Below are positions 54,227 through 54,657 of a DNA stretch of 54,657 nucleotides, in pieces. This DNA is from Gnetum montanum (Eukaryota > Streptophyta > Gnetopsida > Gnetales > Gnetaceae). The position numbers and the translations under genes were made by a program. The stretch covers positions 208,214-262,870 of the forward strand of contig MNCI01003856.1 of the NCBI GenBank assembly GCA_015680685.1. The letters are read 5' to 3'. Below the pieces are notes generated by a model that saw only the letters and a program-made list of their open reading frames with translations, did not search any database and had not been told where the DNA came from. The stretch's first letter is position 1; each line of letters starts with the position of its first letter.

Positions 54227-54657
54227 AGTTGCTCAGCTGGAATTGTCGGGGACAGGGTACCCCATACAAGAGAAATACCCTGCGCAGAATAGTTAAAGCT
54301 GAGAATTGTGATGTTGTCTGTCTCCAGGAGACAAAACTTTAGGCAACGGATGCGCATTTCCTCCAATGGGACGGGTGGAATACCCAAATGCACCCCTGCT
54401 TAGGCAGAGCCGGTGGCATTGCCATCCTTGCCCGATACACCATGAATCTCGTGGATGTTTCCCAATGGGCCCTCACTGTCCAACTCCCCGCGCAGGGGGT
54501 TTGGTTGACCAATTTCTACGGTGCACAGAACTGAGAACAGCGGCTCTGTGAGTTGACATGGGTGGCACGGCTGGTTCCGAACCACAGGTCATGGATTTTG
54601 GCCGGGGACTTCAACCAGCACCTGCACCCGTGGGAGAAGTCTGGGGGAGCTGCCCCC
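54223..54657 (+). pseudogene. LINE7 ORF2 start, endonuclease domain, two stops
   Basis: Begins MKLLSWNCRGQGTPYKRNTL and has VVCLQETKL (the N and E positions of APE-type endonucleases), GRAGGIAILAR, WLTNFYGAQN and ILAGDFNQHLHPW (the GDFN motif). A TAG at 54340-54342 and a TGA at 54532-54534 interrupt it; both are single C-to-T changes from CAG and CGA. The domain nicks target DNA for target-primed reverse transcription. The rest of ORF2 is outside the window. This copy is inactive unless those stops are sequencing errors. Confidence 0.9.

Larger units (their letters stand above)
52500..54657 (+). mobile_element. LINE7: GC-rich LINE with intact ORF1, running off the window
   Basis: ORF1 (52739-54226) is uninterrupted and overlaps the ORF2 start at 54223 by ATGA. 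ORF2 shows endonuclease motifs and two stops before the edge. The base composition (very GC-rich) contrasts with the AT-rich intron and is higher than in the other copies, consistent with a young insertion that has lost few cytosines. The 5' end is set only by the composition change. Orientation is opposite to CSTF77. Confidence 0.88.

Overview
This is nuclear DNA from a plant with a large, repeat-rich genome. Very long retrotransposon-filled introns and heavily decayed LINE and Copia copies suggest a gymnosperm (conifer, cycad or ginkgo-like); that is inference, and no species can be named from the sequence. The background is AT-rich. GC-rich islands are almost all LINE-derived.

The one conventional gene is on the minus strand: the 3' half of CSTF77 (cleavage stimulation factor subunit 77, the plant relative of Suppressor of forked). 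Nine exons between 51711 and 7259 join with consistent phase and GT-AG borders into 351 codons plus a stop, with no internal stop. The introns are about 195 bp, 8.35 kb, 6.06 kb, 641 bp, 87 bp, 27.5 kb, 413 bp and 117 bp. The 5' half lies beyond the right edge. Nearly everything else is either inside these introns or downstream of the gene (1-7258).

Layout: 1-5760 is an old LTR-like and coiled-coil (gag-like) repeat complex with a 0.9-1 kb inverted repeat and a cluster of GATATC palindromes. 7259-8291 holds the last three exons. 8870-34140, inside the 27.5 kb intron, is a nest: a Copia remnant (14.4-17.3 kb) and two copies of a Copia-derived repeat (8.87-10.29 kb intact; the second split at 17.2-17.6, 27.2-27.5 and 32.06-32.76 kb by LINEs 1 to 4). 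LINE3 is bracketed by an 11-bp target-site duplication. 35822-36880 holds three exons. 37.1-41.1 kb holds LINEs 5 and 6. 43.35-50.99 kb holds LINE fragments, a small LINE-tailed element, a GTCCCA-rich repeat tract and a second Copia fragment. 52.5 kb to the end is the youngest LINE (LINE7), with an intact ORF1 and the start of ORF2.

The most interesting signal is in the LINEs. After the usual endonuclease, reverse transcriptase and zf-RVT domains, ORF2 continues in frame into a C-terminal extension of roughly 475 residues. It consists of a conserved globular block ('block X'), a Glu/Gln-rich coiled coil and a short conserved terminal box. I recognise no RNase H or other named domain in it. 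Block X recurs in at least three clearly diverged LINE lineages here, which implies it was maintained while they were active. Most stops that break these reading frames can be explained as C-to-T changes in CAG, CAA or CGA codons, as expected from cytosine methylation of silenced repeats.
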